The translations under genes and the position numbers were made by a program. This document shows positions 6,542 to 14,995 of a stretch of DNA of 64,000 nt, piece by piece (positions within the stretch are counted from its first letter, which is position 1; each line of letters begins with the position of its first letter). Source of the stretch: Mycolicibacterium boenickei (lineage in GTDB: Bacteria > Actinomycetota > Actinomycetes > Mycobacteriales > Mycobacteriaceae); assembly GCF_010731295.1 (NCBI RefSeq), contig NZ_AP022579.1, positions 1,922,001-1,986,000 of the forward strand. The letters run 5' to 3'. The notes below the pieces were generated by a model that was given only the letters and a program-made list of their open reading frames with translations, had not been told where the DNA came from and made no database searches.

Positions 6542-9037
6542 TCAGCCCTGCGGCGCGAGCATCGCCCGCAACATCGAGATCATCTCCGTACGGGACTCAG
6601 CGCCGAGGCGCCGCCGAATGCGGGCGACGTGATGCTCGACGGTCTTGGCCGAGATGAACAACTGACTGCCGATGTCGCGGTAGGGCATCCCGAGCAGGAG
6701 GAGTTCGGCGACCTCGCGCTCGCGGTCGGACAGCTTGGTCGACGCCGGGGCCGGGGCGGGCTGCGTCGAAGCGCCGGCCGGAGCCGCCGATGACGCGACC
6801 TCGACCTCCTCGACCGCACTGGTCTGCTTCAGATCGCGGGCCAGTTGCAGCATCGCCTGTGACACCCGCGCGTCCGGGGTCTGCAGCGCGGCCTGGCTGG
6901 CCAGCCGGGTGCCATCCCAGGTCAGGCCAAACTGGGACAGTGCGCGAGCTGCGCCCGTCACCTCGTCGATGTCGACGTGGTTGGCCAGCACTCGCAACCA
7001 GGTGCGCCCGCCATTGGCCAGCGCGCGGGCGAAGGCGCTCTGCCCGGCGGCCGCCGTCAACGCCTGCCCATGTGGGGCGACGGCGCCGGGGGAGTTGGCC
7101 AGGATCCCGGCGTGCACACCGGCCCAATGCAGGGGCACCGACCACAACACCGGATTGCCGAGCGCCGCAAGCAGATTCCACGCCTCGGCCAGCGTGTGCT
7201 CCAGGCGGTCGACCTGACGCATGCGGGCACCGGCCACCCACAACTCGCCCAGCGGTAGCAGCGAGAACAGGTCGATCGAATACTCGGCGAGCACCTCCAC
7301 CGCGGCATACCAATACTTCTGCACTGCGCCGCTGTCCCCGCTGCGCCGGGCGATCGCAGTACGAAGCGCGGCGGCCCACAAGGCGTCGCGCCGGTGCAGC
7401 TCCTCACCGGCTTCGGCCGCGGCAGCGTCGGCCCCGGCCGCTCCGAGCTGACCGTCCTGCATCTTCACCCAGCCCAGCAGCAGGCGGTGCCGGGCCGCGC
7501 TGAATGCCTCGTCACCGGCCGCCCCCGCGCGGACGGCCCGGCTGATCACACTGCGCGCGCGCACCGAGTCGCCCCCGTGCAGCGCCGCCAGCGTCACCAA
7601 CGCAGCCGGGGTGTCGGGGGCGACGCCGCCGGCCTGATATTCCGTTGTGACGGCCTGGCCCAGCCGAGCCACGGTCACGGCGAACGGCTGATCGAGCGAC
7701 AGCACCAAACCTTCGGCCAGGCTGCGGGCGGCGCGTGCCGTCGAGGTGGGTGGCCCGACAGCGTCGGAACTTGACGACGCTCGCGCGGCCTCGGCGTCAC
7801 CAGCGGCGAGAAAGCAGGTCGCGGCGGCTGAGCTGACCAGCACATCCGGGTACGAGCCGAGCCAGCGGAACAGATCGGCCGCCTGGGCCGCGCCGCCGTC
7901 GTGCAGGGCGACGCTGGCCGCGATCCGCACCGCGGTGGCCCGTTCGGCCGGATCCTCCGAGGCGAGCAGCTCGTCGGCCATCCGCGCCGCCGTCGTGCAG
8001 TCCCCGGCCAGGGCCAGTGCATCGGCCAGTCGGGTACTCACCGCCGCCGCGCCCGCTGTGACCGCGGCGCGGTAGAGGCGGGCTGCCCGTGCGGGCCGGG
8101 CGCGGTTGTGGGCGGCGTGCTCGGCGAGTGCCTCGGCCAGCCGGTCGTCACGCAGGCCATGCTCGGCCAGCCGCACCGCGAGGTCGGCCGACAATGTGGA
8201 CAGCTCGAGTTGTGAAGTGAGAAGCGAGGTTTCGATCTCATGGTGGCGGGCGGCGCCGGCGATCTGGGCGAGTGACTCGTGAACCATCCGCACGAACCGC
8301 CGGTCGTGTGACGGCTCCACCAGGCCGCCGGCCCGGGCTCGATCCACCAGGGCTGACGCCTCGGCGCTGGGCAATCGCAGCGCGGCCGCCACATCGTCGG
8401 GACCGAGGTCGTGACTCAAGGACAGGATCAGCAGTGCGTCGCGGGTGTCGTCGTCGAGCCGGCGCAACCGCTGCAGCAGGGTGAACCGGGCCGCGTCCGC
8501 CTGCGCCTCGGCCACCGCTGTTGCCGACAGCAGAAACGGCAGCCCCGCGGTGGCGGCCAGCACCGACCGAACCGTTTCCTGAGTCGCCGGCGCTGTCGAA
8601 GCCGTGCTCAGCACCCGACCCACATCGGCGACCGTCAGCGGACCGAGCCGGACCGCGGGGTTCTCCCGTTCCAGGGCGGTAGCCAAGGCGACCAACGGCA
8701 CGCGATGAGTCAACGGCTCGCTCGCCACCACGACGGTCGAGGACGAATCGGCGACTTTCTCTGCGAGGCGGTCGATTTCGCTGTCGTCGAGCAGGTGCGC
8801 ATCGTCGATGACGAATGCGGCTTCGGGTGCGTCGTCCGGTCGGGGTGCACGGGTCAACACGACGCGGTCGGCCTGGCGCAACGCCTCGCGGATCTCGGCG
8901 AGCACCGTGCTCTTGCCTGTTCCGATGCCGCCGGAGACCAGCAGCTTGACCGGTGCGGTCGGGTTGGCCAGGACGGCGTCGATCGCCGGCCGGGCCGCCA
9001 ACGGGAGCTCCGGAGCAGAATCCGGTGCGGTCATCAC
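6542..9037 (-). CDS. iniR: IniR-type ATP-binding LuxR regulator
   Basis: 831-residue STAND/LuxR-type regulator, matching M. tuberculosis Rv0339c in position, length and architecture. Rv0339c/IniR is reported to activate the iniBAC operon. An N-terminal P-loop, SGGIGTGKST at about 35-44, is followed by a Walker B-like AAFVIDDAHLL. A long Ala-rich helical middle of TPR type follows, then a C-terminal LuxR helix-turn-helix starting KLSDREREVAELL and containing AKTVEHHVARIRRRLGA. It begins only 7 nt after the stop of the Hsp70-like gene at 9045, so the two are almost certainly cotranscribed. Family logic suggests that a cytosolic ligand plus ATP triggers DNA binding; free trehalose has been proposed for IniR. 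Confidence 0.85.
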   Translation of the reverse strand: MMTAPDSAPELPLAARPAIDAVLANPTAPVKLLVSGGIGTGKSTVLAEIREALRQADRVVLTRAPRPDDAPEAAFVIDDAHLLDDSEIDRLAEKVADSSSTVVVASEPLTHRVPLVALATALERENPAVRLGPLTVADVGRVLSTASTAPATQETVRSVLAATAGLPFLLSATAVAEAQADAARFTLLQRLRRLDDDTRDALLILSLSHDLGPDDVAAALRLPSAEASALVDRARAGGLVEPSHDRRFVRMVHESLAQIAGAARHHEIETSLLTSQLELSTLSADLAVRLAEHGLRDDRLAEALAEHAAHNRARPARAARLYRAAVTAGAAAVSTRLADALALAGDCTTAARMADELLASEDPAERATAVRIAASVALHDGGAAQAADLFRWLGSYPDVLVSSAAATCFLAAGDAEAARASSSSDAVGPPTSTARAARSLAEGLVLSLDQPFAVTVARLGQAVTTEYQAGGVAPDTPAALVTLAALHGGDSVRARSVISRAVRAGAAGDEAFSAARHRLLLGWVKMQDGQLGAAGADAAAAEAGEELHRRDALWAAALRTAIARRSGDSGAVQKYWYAAVEVLAEYSIDLFSLLPLGELWVAGARMRQVDRLEHTLAEAWNLLAALGNPVLWSVPLHWAGVHAGILANSPGAVAPHGQALTAAAGQSAFARALANGGRTWLRVLANHVDIDEVTGAARALSQFGLTWDGTRLASQAALQTPDARVSQAMLQLARDLKQTSAVEEVEVASSAAPAGASTQPAPAPASTKLSDREREVAELLLLGMPYRDIGSQLFISAKTVEHHVARIRRRLGAESRTEMISMLRAMLAPQG

Positions 9038-9044
9038 GGCCGGC

Positions 9045-10832
9045 CTAGGCGCCGCCGTCGCCCTCCGCCGCCGCAGTGGTCGTGACCGGCGGCTGGGTGG
9101 TGGTGGGCGGCTTTGTCGTAGTCGGTGGCTGCGTGGTTGTCGTCGGCGGTTGCGTCGTGGTGGTCGTGGTGCGGGTGGTGGTGGTTGTCGTCGGCTGCGT
9201 AGTCGTCGTTGTCGTGGTGGTCGTCGTTGTGGTGGTCGGGTTGGTCGTCGTGGTGGTTTCCGGCGGTGGAGTCGTGGTCTCCGGCGGCGGAGGCGGCGGT
9301 ACCACGACCGTGGTGGTCTTGACTCCGTCCGGCCCCTCGGTCACGGTCGTGACCGGCTCAGGAGGCGGCCCCTCCATCGAGTAGGTGGTGCTCGTCTCGG
9401 TGACCGGGGTCGAATCCCCTTCGGAGCTGGTCAAAGTCACCGCAAGCCCGCCGGCGGCCAGCAGCACGGCCGCGGCTGCGGCGCCGAACAGGATCGTCGG
9501 GCGTTTGTACCAGGGAAGCGGAGCCGGGCCGGCGTCGAACATCTCCTCGTCGTGGGCGAACTCGACCGACGGCCGCGCTGCCGTCGAGCCCGCCGGAGTC
9601 TCGTACTCGCCGCCCGCATACGGCACCGGCTCATTGCCGGGCGCGTCGTCCTGCGACCAGGCCAGTGCTCCGAAGTTGCCCGATTCGGCCCCGGCTGCCG
9701 GCGCCTGACTCGTCGGCGCCATGCCCGTCGGCGCGTCGGCGCCGGTGACCTCGGGAGCCAAACCCGTTGGCGCCTCGGCGGCCGCCACGATGGGGGCCAT
9801 CCCGGTCGGCGCACCCGCGTCGATGACCCGCTCGGCCACCAGTGCCGCCCCGGCGGCCACGCTGAACTGTGGGCGCGGAGTGGTGGCGACCGTTGTGCGT
9901 AGGCGTTCCGAGAGCCGTTGGGTGACAAGAGGAATCGCCGCACCACCGCCGACGGTGGCCACCGCGTTCACACTCGACAACGCAATGTTGTTGCGCTGCA
10001 ACGTGTCTTCGATGGCATCCAACAGGCCCGCCAGCGGCGCGGACATGAGTTGGTCGAGTTCGGGACGGGTCACCCGGACATCGGAGTTGAACCCTGGTAG
10101 CTCGGTGCGAATCACCGCGGCGGTGTTGGCGGACAACTGCTCCTTGGCCTGACGGCACTCGGCCCGCAACCGGGCCAGCGATCCCACAGCTGCCGTGCCT
10201 GCCGGGTCGGCATCGTTGGCCGCGGCGACGCCGCTGAGCACATGGTTGAGCAAGGCCTGGTCGATCAGGTCGCCGGAGAAATCCGGATAACGCACCGTCG
10301 GTCCGATGGTGGCGAACGCCGCACCGGCGTCGGCCAGGGTCACGCTGGTGCCACTGCCACCGAGATCGCACAACACCACGACGCCCTCGGTGGGCAACCC
10401 CGGATCGGCCTGCAGGGCCGCCAGCGCGGTCAGGGAGTCGGGTACCAGGCCCGGAGCGGCGCCATTGGGGGCCAGCGCGGGATAACGAGGCAGTACATCG
10501 CGCAGAGCGCTGACGGTGCTCGGACCCCAGTGCGCCGGCACGGCGATCACCACCGGTGCGCCGCCACCGGCAAGGCGTGCCATCGCGGCCAACGCCTCGG
10601 CCAGCACCAGCTCACCGCGGTGCTGGGACCCATCGGCGGCGACCAGCGGAACCGGATCACCCACCCGCTCCACGAAGCCGGCCAGCGGCAGTCCGTTGCC
10701 GGCGTACTCGCCCACGTCCGGGGCGCGGTCGTTGTGCAGGGTGAGGATCGATCGGCGGATCACCGGTTGGCGACCCTCGCGGGCTGCCACCAGGTTGGTC
10801 ATCCCGATCGACAATCCCAGTGAGTCGGTCAT
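9045..10832 (-). CDS. Hsp70-like membrane-anchored ATPase with Thr-rich tail
   Basis: 595 residues. Residues 1-335 are an actin/Hsp70-type nucleotide-binding fold: LGLSIGMTNL (phosphate 1), VIAVPAHWG, CDLGGSGTS at 155-163 (phosphate 2) and VGGGAAIPLV at 294-303 (adenosine motif). There is no Hsp70 peptide-binding domain. Instead there is a linker with three APTG(M/L)AP units (341-373), a conserved GALAWSQDD motif, a basic LPWYKRP box, one membrane span at about 446-468, and a roughly 125-residue outer part that is mostly threonine and proline. The tail is likely extracytoplasmic and could be O-mannosylated (inference). It is transcribed with iniR and diverges from the Rv0340-like gene. A paralogue lies at 16520 on the other side of iniBAC. 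An ATG with AGGAG upstream supports the start. Confidence 0.85.
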   Translation of the reverse strand: MTDSLGLSIGMTNLVAAREGRQPVIRRSILTLHNDRAPDVGEYAGNGLPLAGFVERVGDPVPLVAADGSQHRGELVLAEALAAMARLAGGGAPVVIAVPAHWGPSTVSALRDVLPRYPALAPNGAAPGLVPDSLTALAALQADPGLPTEGVVVLCDLGGSGTSVTLADAGAAFATIGPTVRYPDFSGDLIDQALLNHVLSGVAAANDADPAGTAAVGSLARLRAECRQAKEQLSANTAAVIRTELPGFNSDVRVTRPELDQLMSAPLAGLLDAIEDTLQRNNIALSSVNAVATVGGGAAIPLVTQRLSERLRTTVATTPRPQFSVAAGAALVAERVIDAGAPTGMAPIVAAAEAPTGLAPEVTGADAPTGMAPTSQAPAAGAESGNFGALAWSQDDAPGNEPVPYAGGEYETPAGSTAARPSVEFAHDEEMFDAGPAPLPWYKRPTILFGAAAAAVLLAAGGLAVTLTSSEGDSTPVTETSTTYSMEGPPPEPVTTVTEGPDGVKTTTVVVPPPPPPETTTPPPETTTTTNPTTTTTTTTTTTTTQPTTTTTTRTTTTTTQPPTTTTQPPTTTKPPTTTQPPVTTTAAAEGDGGA

Positions 10833-10903
10833 CAGGCGTCACTCCTGTTGTCTCGGCCGAAACCTCACCCTAGCTGCTGAGACCTCCGCAGCCCGTGATT
10901 GAT

Positions 10904-10944
10904 CCCCTAGTGGCGTCAATCCCCTAATGTCCGCCCCCCTAATG
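10904..10944. promoter_or_regulatory. three CCCCTARTG direct repeats in the divergent ini control region
   Basis: CCCCTAGTG at 10904-10912, CCCCTAATG at 10921-10929 and CCCCTAATG at 10936-10944, spaced 17 and 15 bp. They sit between the Hsp70-like gene (minus) and the Rv0340-like gene (plus). Related CCCCTA words occur upstream of iniB (11688-11707). Candidate binding sites for IniR or another ini regulator. Confidence 0.5.
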
Positions 10945-11030
10945 CCGGGTTGGGAGGGGTGGGTTCGGCACCGATCCCAGCGCCCTCACAGCTGGCTAGC
11001 ATTCAAATCGAACTGTTGAGGAGGTGGAGC

Positions 11031-11579
11031 ATGGCGAACACATTGCTGGACTTTGTGATGTCGCTGGTACGCGACCCTGACGCCGCTGCCCACTATGCCG
11101 CGGATCCGGCACAGGCTATCGCCGACGCTCATTTGACCGATGTGACCAGCGCGGACGTCAACAACCTGATTCCCGTCGTCTCGGAGTCGCTGTCGACGGC
11201 CGGCGCCAACGGCGGATTCGGCGACCTTGGTGCCGCCGACTCCAGCGGCAACGTATGGGCCAGCGGCGCTGCGACGGCGGCGTTCGACGCCTTCGGCGAT
11301 CACGTGCCGCTCGATTCCCCCAACGACGCCTGGGACGCGACGGCGGGCAACGTCATCGACCAGTCCGGCTCGCTGGACCATCTCGCCACCGCCGCGTCGA
11401 CCATCGATGATGGCGGCCTGGCGGATCAGCCGCTCGACGATCTGTCGCTGCAGCTCACCGAGCCCGTCATCGAGGACGCGCCGATCGTCGATCCGGCGCC
11501 GACTCCCGACTGGGCCCAGCCGATCATCGACGACCAGCACCACACCGACAGCGGTGGGGGATTCGACATCTTCGACTGA
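11031..11579 (+). CDS. Rv0340-like protein with IniB N-terminal domain
   Basis: 182-residue acidic protein in the position of M. tuberculosis Rv0340. Residues 1-55 (MANTLLDFVMSLVRDPDAAA onward) align by eye with the first 55 residues of IniB: same LxDFxxxLxRxPxAAxxxxADP pattern, same spacing. The remainder is Asp/Ala-rich and probably disordered, and it ends GGGFDIFD, echoing the GFDAF end of IniB. No signal peptide or membrane span. A strong ribosome site (GAGGAGGTGGAG) precedes the ATG. It has its own hairpin terminator, so it is likely a separate transcript from iniBAC. The molecular role is unknown; a partner or competitor of IniB is a reasonable guess. Confidence 0.8.
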   Translation: MANTLLDFVMSLVRDPDAAAHYAADPAQAIADAHLTDVTSADVNNLIPVVSESLSTAGANGGFGDLGAADSSGNVWASGAATAAFDAFGDHVPLDSPNDAWDATAGNVIDQSGSLDHLATAASTIDDGGLADQPLDDLSLQLTEPVIEDAPIVDPAPTPDWAQPIIDDQHHTDSGGGFDIFD

Positions 11580-11594
11580 TCAGCCCCGCGTCGG

Positions 11595-11628
11595 AAAAGC
11601 GCACGACCCAAGTGGTCGTGCGCTTTTT
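11595..11628 (+). terminator. intrinsic terminator after the Rv0340-like gene
   Basis: Perfect 14-bp stem, AAAAGCGCACGACC at 11595-11608 and GGTCGTGCGCTTTT at 11614-11627, with a 5-nt loop and a run of five T. This is an unusually classical terminator for a mycobacterium. It lies 16 nt after the stop codon. Confidence 0.85.
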
Positions 11629-11687
11629 CGCATTTACCTGCGGAAACGTCAATACTACTGGGGCTTGGACCCGCTACCCCCACCTAT

Positions 11688-11787
11688 CCCCTAACCCCCT
11701 ATTGGGGTAACCCCCTGCACCCCGAGTAGGGGCGGTACGGGGAGGGGAATCGACCCCGTTTCCGGGGCTGCCGCGGATCCATAAATT
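11688..11787 (+). promoter_or_regulatory. iniBAC promoter region
   Basis: Contains CCCCTAA (11688-11694) and CCCCTATTGGGG (11696-11707) followed by GTAACCCCC, a symmetric array related to the CCCCTARTG repeats at 10904-10944. Downstream, TAAATT at 11782-11787 fits a -10 box and would give a 5' leader of roughly 70 nt before the iniB ATG. In M. tuberculosis this promoter is induced by cell-wall inhibitors such as isoniazid and ethambutol. No clear -35 was seen. Confidence 0.55.
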
Positions 11788-11861
11788 GGTCTCCAGATCG
11801 CCGGACAGCCCGGCGGGGGAACTCGCAAGAACTTCCCACAACAACCGAAAGGGTTGGAGCA

Positions 11862-12986
11862 ATGGCAATCTCACTGATCGACTTCATCCTGGACCTGTTC
11901 CGCAGCCCCGCCTCGGCAGCTTCGTTCATCGCCGACCCGGACGGCAGCCTGCGCGACGCCGGCCTGCCGAACGTGACTGCGGCCCAGCTGCACGCCGTCG
12001 CGGCCACCGCGGCCCCAGCCGGTGTCCTCCTCGGGGGCGGCAACCCGGTGCTCGGCCTGCAGCGCGCGGTCGCCGATCACCACAGCATCCCGGCGCAGTT
12101 CGCCAACCAGGTGGCCTCGCCGTTCTCCCCGCAGACCCAGTTCGCGCCGGAGGTGGCCAGCCGCAACAACACCGATTTCGCCAGCCACAACGACACCGAT
12201 TTCGCCAGCAACAACCACACGCCGATCATGAGCCCCAACCAGGACGCCGGCGCCAACGCCCAGCAGGGTGCGTTCAACCTCGGCTTCGGTGACATCACCC
12301 TCGGCGACAAGAGCACCAACACCGCCACCAACGGCGGCGTAGTGGTCGACGGGGACAACGATGGCGACATCGTCAGCGGTGACGGCGCCGTGCTCGGTGA
12401 CGGCAACACCACCAACAACGGTGACATCTGGGCCGGCGCCGGATCCAACGTCGCCGTGGGCAAGGACAACGACATCGAGGACAACTCGCAGACCGCCGGC
12501 GGGGACCTGATCTCCGACAACGAGGGCCCGGTCATCAGCGACGTCGATATGAGCGGCGGCCACGGCGGCGGCGCTTCCGGCGGCGACAGCCTGATCGGTA
12601 TCGGCAGCGGTGGTGCCTCCGGTGGCGACGGTGGCAACGCCGGCTCGATCATCCTCACCGATGCGTCCACCACCGCGGTCGGCGGCAACCAGACCACGGT
12701 CGACGGCGACTACGGCAGCCGCAACACCCAGGACAACTCGGTTAGCACCTCGGTGCAGACGGAGACGCACTCCAGCGTCGAGGACAACTCCTCGTCCTAC
12801 TCGTCGAACATCGCCTCGGGCAACGAAACTGCACTCGGTTCCGGCAACGAAACCAACACCGCGCTCGCGTCGGGCAACAGCTACGACACCAGCTCGGCAT
12901 TCGGTTCCGGCAACAGCTACGAGTCGCAGTCGCACACCGACGTCGCGTCGCACAATGCGACCGACACCGGGTTCGACGCCTTCTGA
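11862..12986 (+). CDS. iniB: IniB, Gly/Asn/Asp-rich protein
   Basis: 374 residues, first gene of the iniBAC operon, which responds to cell-wall stress in M. tuberculosis. Residues 1-55 form the IniB N-terminal domain (MAISLIDFILDLFRSPASAA onward) shared with the gene at 11031. The rest is low complexity, with Asn-Thr-Asp-Phe-Ala-Ser repeats at about 101-117 (RNNTDFASHNDTDFAS), a Gly/Asp/Asn-rich middle, and Ser-Gly-Asn-Glu/Ser repeats near 325-355. It ends TGFDAF. No signal peptide. The composition recalls self-associating or surface proteins, but the function is unknown. GGTTGGAG precedes the ATG. It is followed 95 nt later by iniA. Confidence 0.9.
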   Translation: MAISLIDFILDLFRSPASAASFIADPDGSLRDAGLPNVTAAQLHAVAATAAPAGVLLGGGNPVLGLQRAVADHHSIPAQFANQVASPFSPQTQFAPEVASRNNTDFASHNDTDFASNNHTPIMSPNQDAGANAQQGAFNLGFGDITLGDKSTNTATNGGVVVDGDNDGDIVSGDGAVLGDGNTTNNGDIWAGAGSNVAVGKDNDIEDNSQTAGGDLISDNEGPVISDVDMSGGHGGGASGGDSLIGIGSGGASGGDGGNAGSIILTDASTTAVGGNQTTVDGDYGSRNTQDNSVSTSVQTETHSSVEDNSSSYSSNIASGNETALGSGNETNTALASGNSYDTSSAFGSGNSYESQSHTDVASHNATDTGFDAF

Positions 12987-12996
12987 TCCGATCGCC

Positions 12997-13039
12997 ATAG
13001 GGGCGGGGGCCATCCGTACGCGGGTGGTCCCCGCCCTAT
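12997..13039 (+). other. stem-loop in the iniB-iniA gap
   Basis: ATAGGGGCGGGG near 12997 pairs with CCCCGCCCTAT at 13029-13039 with one bulged G, and inner pairing is also possible. No T run follows. It could be a partial terminator or an RNA-processing/stability element setting iniB above iniA and iniC. Confidence 0.5.
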
Positions 13040-13081
13040 TGGCGCGCCTACCGTTGAGCCCGGCACGCAGGAGGAAATCTG

Positions 13082-14935
13082 ATGACGCAACCGAACGACC
13101 AGCGCAACGCCGCAGCGGGCGACCCGCGCAAGGTCAAGGTGATCGTCGAACTCATCGACCACACCAGCACGATCGCCGCCACCTACGACCGCGGCGACCT
13201 CGTGGAGCGGCTGCGCGTGGCGAAGGTGCGCATCAGCGACCCGCAGATCCGGGTGGTCATCGCCGGCCAGCTCAAGCAGGGCAAGAGCCAGCTGCTGAAC
13301 TCGCTGCTCAACATTCCGGTGGCCCGCGTCGGTGATGACGAGTCCACCGTGCTGGCCACGGTGGTCGCCTACGGTGAGCAGCCGTCGGCGCGGCTGGTGG
13401 TGGCCCGGCCCGACGGGGCCGAACCCGAACTGATCGAGATCCCGCCTTCGGAGGTGACCAACGACCTGCGCCGGGCTCCCCAGGCCGGCGGGCGTGAGGT
13501 GTTGCGGGTGGAGGTCACCGCGCCGAGCCCACTGCTCAAGGGCGGGCTGGCCTTCGTCGACACTCCGGGTGTCGGCGGCCTTGGACAGCCGCATCTTTCG
13601 GCGACCCTGGGCCTGCTGCCCGACGCCGACGCGCTGCTGATGGTCAGCGACACCAGCCAGGAGTTCACCGAACCGGAGATGACCTTCATCCGGCAGGCCA
13701 TCGAGATCTGCCCGGTGGCAACGATTGTCGCGACCAAGACCGACCTCTACCCGCATTGGCGTGAGATCGTCGGCGCCAATACCGGCCACCTGCAGCGGGC
13801 GGGCGTGCACGTGCCCATCACCCCTGTTTCCAGCGTGCTGCGCAGCCACGCGATCCAGCTCAACGACAAAGAGCTCAACGAGGAATCGAACTTCCCGGCC
13901 ATCGTGAAGTTCCTGTCCGACCGAGTGCTGAACCGTGAGAGCGACCGGATCCGCGACCAGGTGGTCGCGGAAATCCATTCGGCCGCAGAGCATCTGCTGT
14001 TGGCGGTCGACTCGGAGCTGTCCGCCTTCACCGATCCCGACGAACGCGAGCGACTCACCGCCGAGCTGGAACGGCGCAAGCAGGAAGCCCAGGATGCGCT
14101 GCAACAGACCGCGCTGTGGCAGCAGGTGCTCAACGACGGCATCTCCGACCTGACCGCCGACGTCGACCACGATCTGCGCAACCGGTTCCGCAACATCACC
14201 CAGCACGCCGAGAAGGTGATCGACACCGGCGACCCCACGCTGCACTGGGCCGAGATCGGCTCGGAGCTGGAGGAGGCAGTGGCCACCGCGGTCGGCGACA
14301 ACTTCGTCTGGGCCTACCAGCGTGCCGAGGCGCTCGCCGCCGAAGTCGCCCGCACCTTCACCGAGGCGGGTCTGGAGGCGGTGCAGCTGCCGCAGATCGA
14401 CGCGCGCGACATGGGTGCCGGATTCGGTGAGATGAAATCGCTGGCCCGCCTGGAGGCCAAACCGATCAAGGCGGGACACAAGGTCATCACCGGCATGCGC
14501 GGCTCCTACGGCGGTGTGCTGATGTTCGGCATGCTCACTTCCTTCGCCGGGCTGGGCATGTTCAACCCGCTGTCTTTGGGCGCCGGTCTGGTGCTGGGCC
14601 GCAAGGCCTACAAGGAGGACATGGAGAACCGCATGCTCCGGGTGCGCGCTGAGGCCAAGACCAACATGCGCAAGTTCATCGACGACGTCGCCTTCGTCGT
14701 CGGTAAGGAATCGCGGGACCGGCTCAAAGGCATCCAGCGGCAACTGCGCGACCACTACCGCGAGATCGCAAACCAGACCACCCGGTCGCTCAACGAGTCG
14801 CTGCAGGCCACGCTCGCTGCGGCGAGGACCGAGGAGTCCGAACGCAACACTCGGGTCAAAGAGTTGGAGCGGCAGAAGAACATCCTGACCCAGGTGGTCG
14901 ACCACGCCCAGAACCTGGCCGCAGCGGGCAACTAA
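13082..14935 (+). CDS. iniA: IniA, dynamin-like GTPase
   Basis: 617-residue bacterial dynamin-like protein. The GTPase domain has the P-loop GQLKQGKS at 62-69, the G3 motif VDTPGVGG at about 160, and the G4 motif TKTD at about 218. Long amphipathic helical stalk segments flank a hydrophobic stretch near 475-505 (GVLMFGMLTSFAGLGMF), which probably inserts into the membrane. IniA of M. smegmatis has been shown to bind and fission membranes and is linked to tolerance of isoniazid and ethambutol. AGGAGGAAAT precedes the ATG. It is cotranscribed with iniC, 60 nt downstream. Confidence 0.92.
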   Translation: MTQPNDQRNAAAGDPRKVKVIVELIDHTSTIAATYDRGDLVERLRVAKVRISDPQIRVVIAGQLKQGKSQLLNSLLNIPVARVGDDESTVLATVVAYGEQPSARLVVARPDGAEPELIEIPPSEVTNDLRRAPQAGGREVLRVEVTAPSPLLKGGLAFVDTPGVGGLGQPHLSATLGLLPDADALLMVSDTSQEFTEPEMTFIRQAIEICPVATIVATKTDLYPHWREIVGANTGHLQRAGVHVPITPVSSVLRSHAIQLNDKELNEESNFPAIVKFLSDRVLNRESDRIRDQVVAEIHSAAEHLLLAVDSELSAFTDPDERERLTAELERRKQEAQDALQQTALWQQVLNDGISDLTADVDHDLRNRFRNITQHAEKVIDTGDPTLHWAEIGSELEEAVATAVGDNFVWAYQRAEALAAEVARTFTEAGLEAVQLPQIDARDMGAGFGEMKSLARLEAKPIKAGHKVITGMRGSYGGVLMFGMLTSFAGLGMFNPLSLGAGLVLGRKAYKEDMENRMLRVRAEAKTNMRKFIDDVAFVVGKESRDRLKGIQRQLRDHYREIANQTTRSLNESLQATLAAARTEESERNTRVKELERQKNILTQVVDHAQNLAAAGN

Positions 14936-14995
14936 GCTCCAAGAGCTAGTTTTCGATCTCCGGGTTTCCGGTTTGGAAGGGGTGGACTCCGCAGC

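Noticed and set aside
6198..6632. Plus-strand frame between etfD and iniR
   Set aside because: Overlaps the iniR 3' end, has no ribosome site and an implausible composition.
9070..9290. GTGGTCGTC-type tandem DNA repeat, considered as CRISPR or VNTR
   Set aside because: It is the in-frame codon run of a poly-Thr protein tail, with no spacer pattern. Similar tracts at 19500-19760 and 20080-20130 have the same cause.
9076..9384. Val-rich open frame on the plus strand
   Set aside because: It is the complement of the poly-Thr tail of the Hsp70-like protein; no ribosome site and no independent resemblance to anything.
11871..13013. 380-codon minus-strand frame across iniB
   Set aside because: Antisense shadow produced by the GC-skewed, repetitive iniB sequence; Val/Gly/Asp-rich with no domain.
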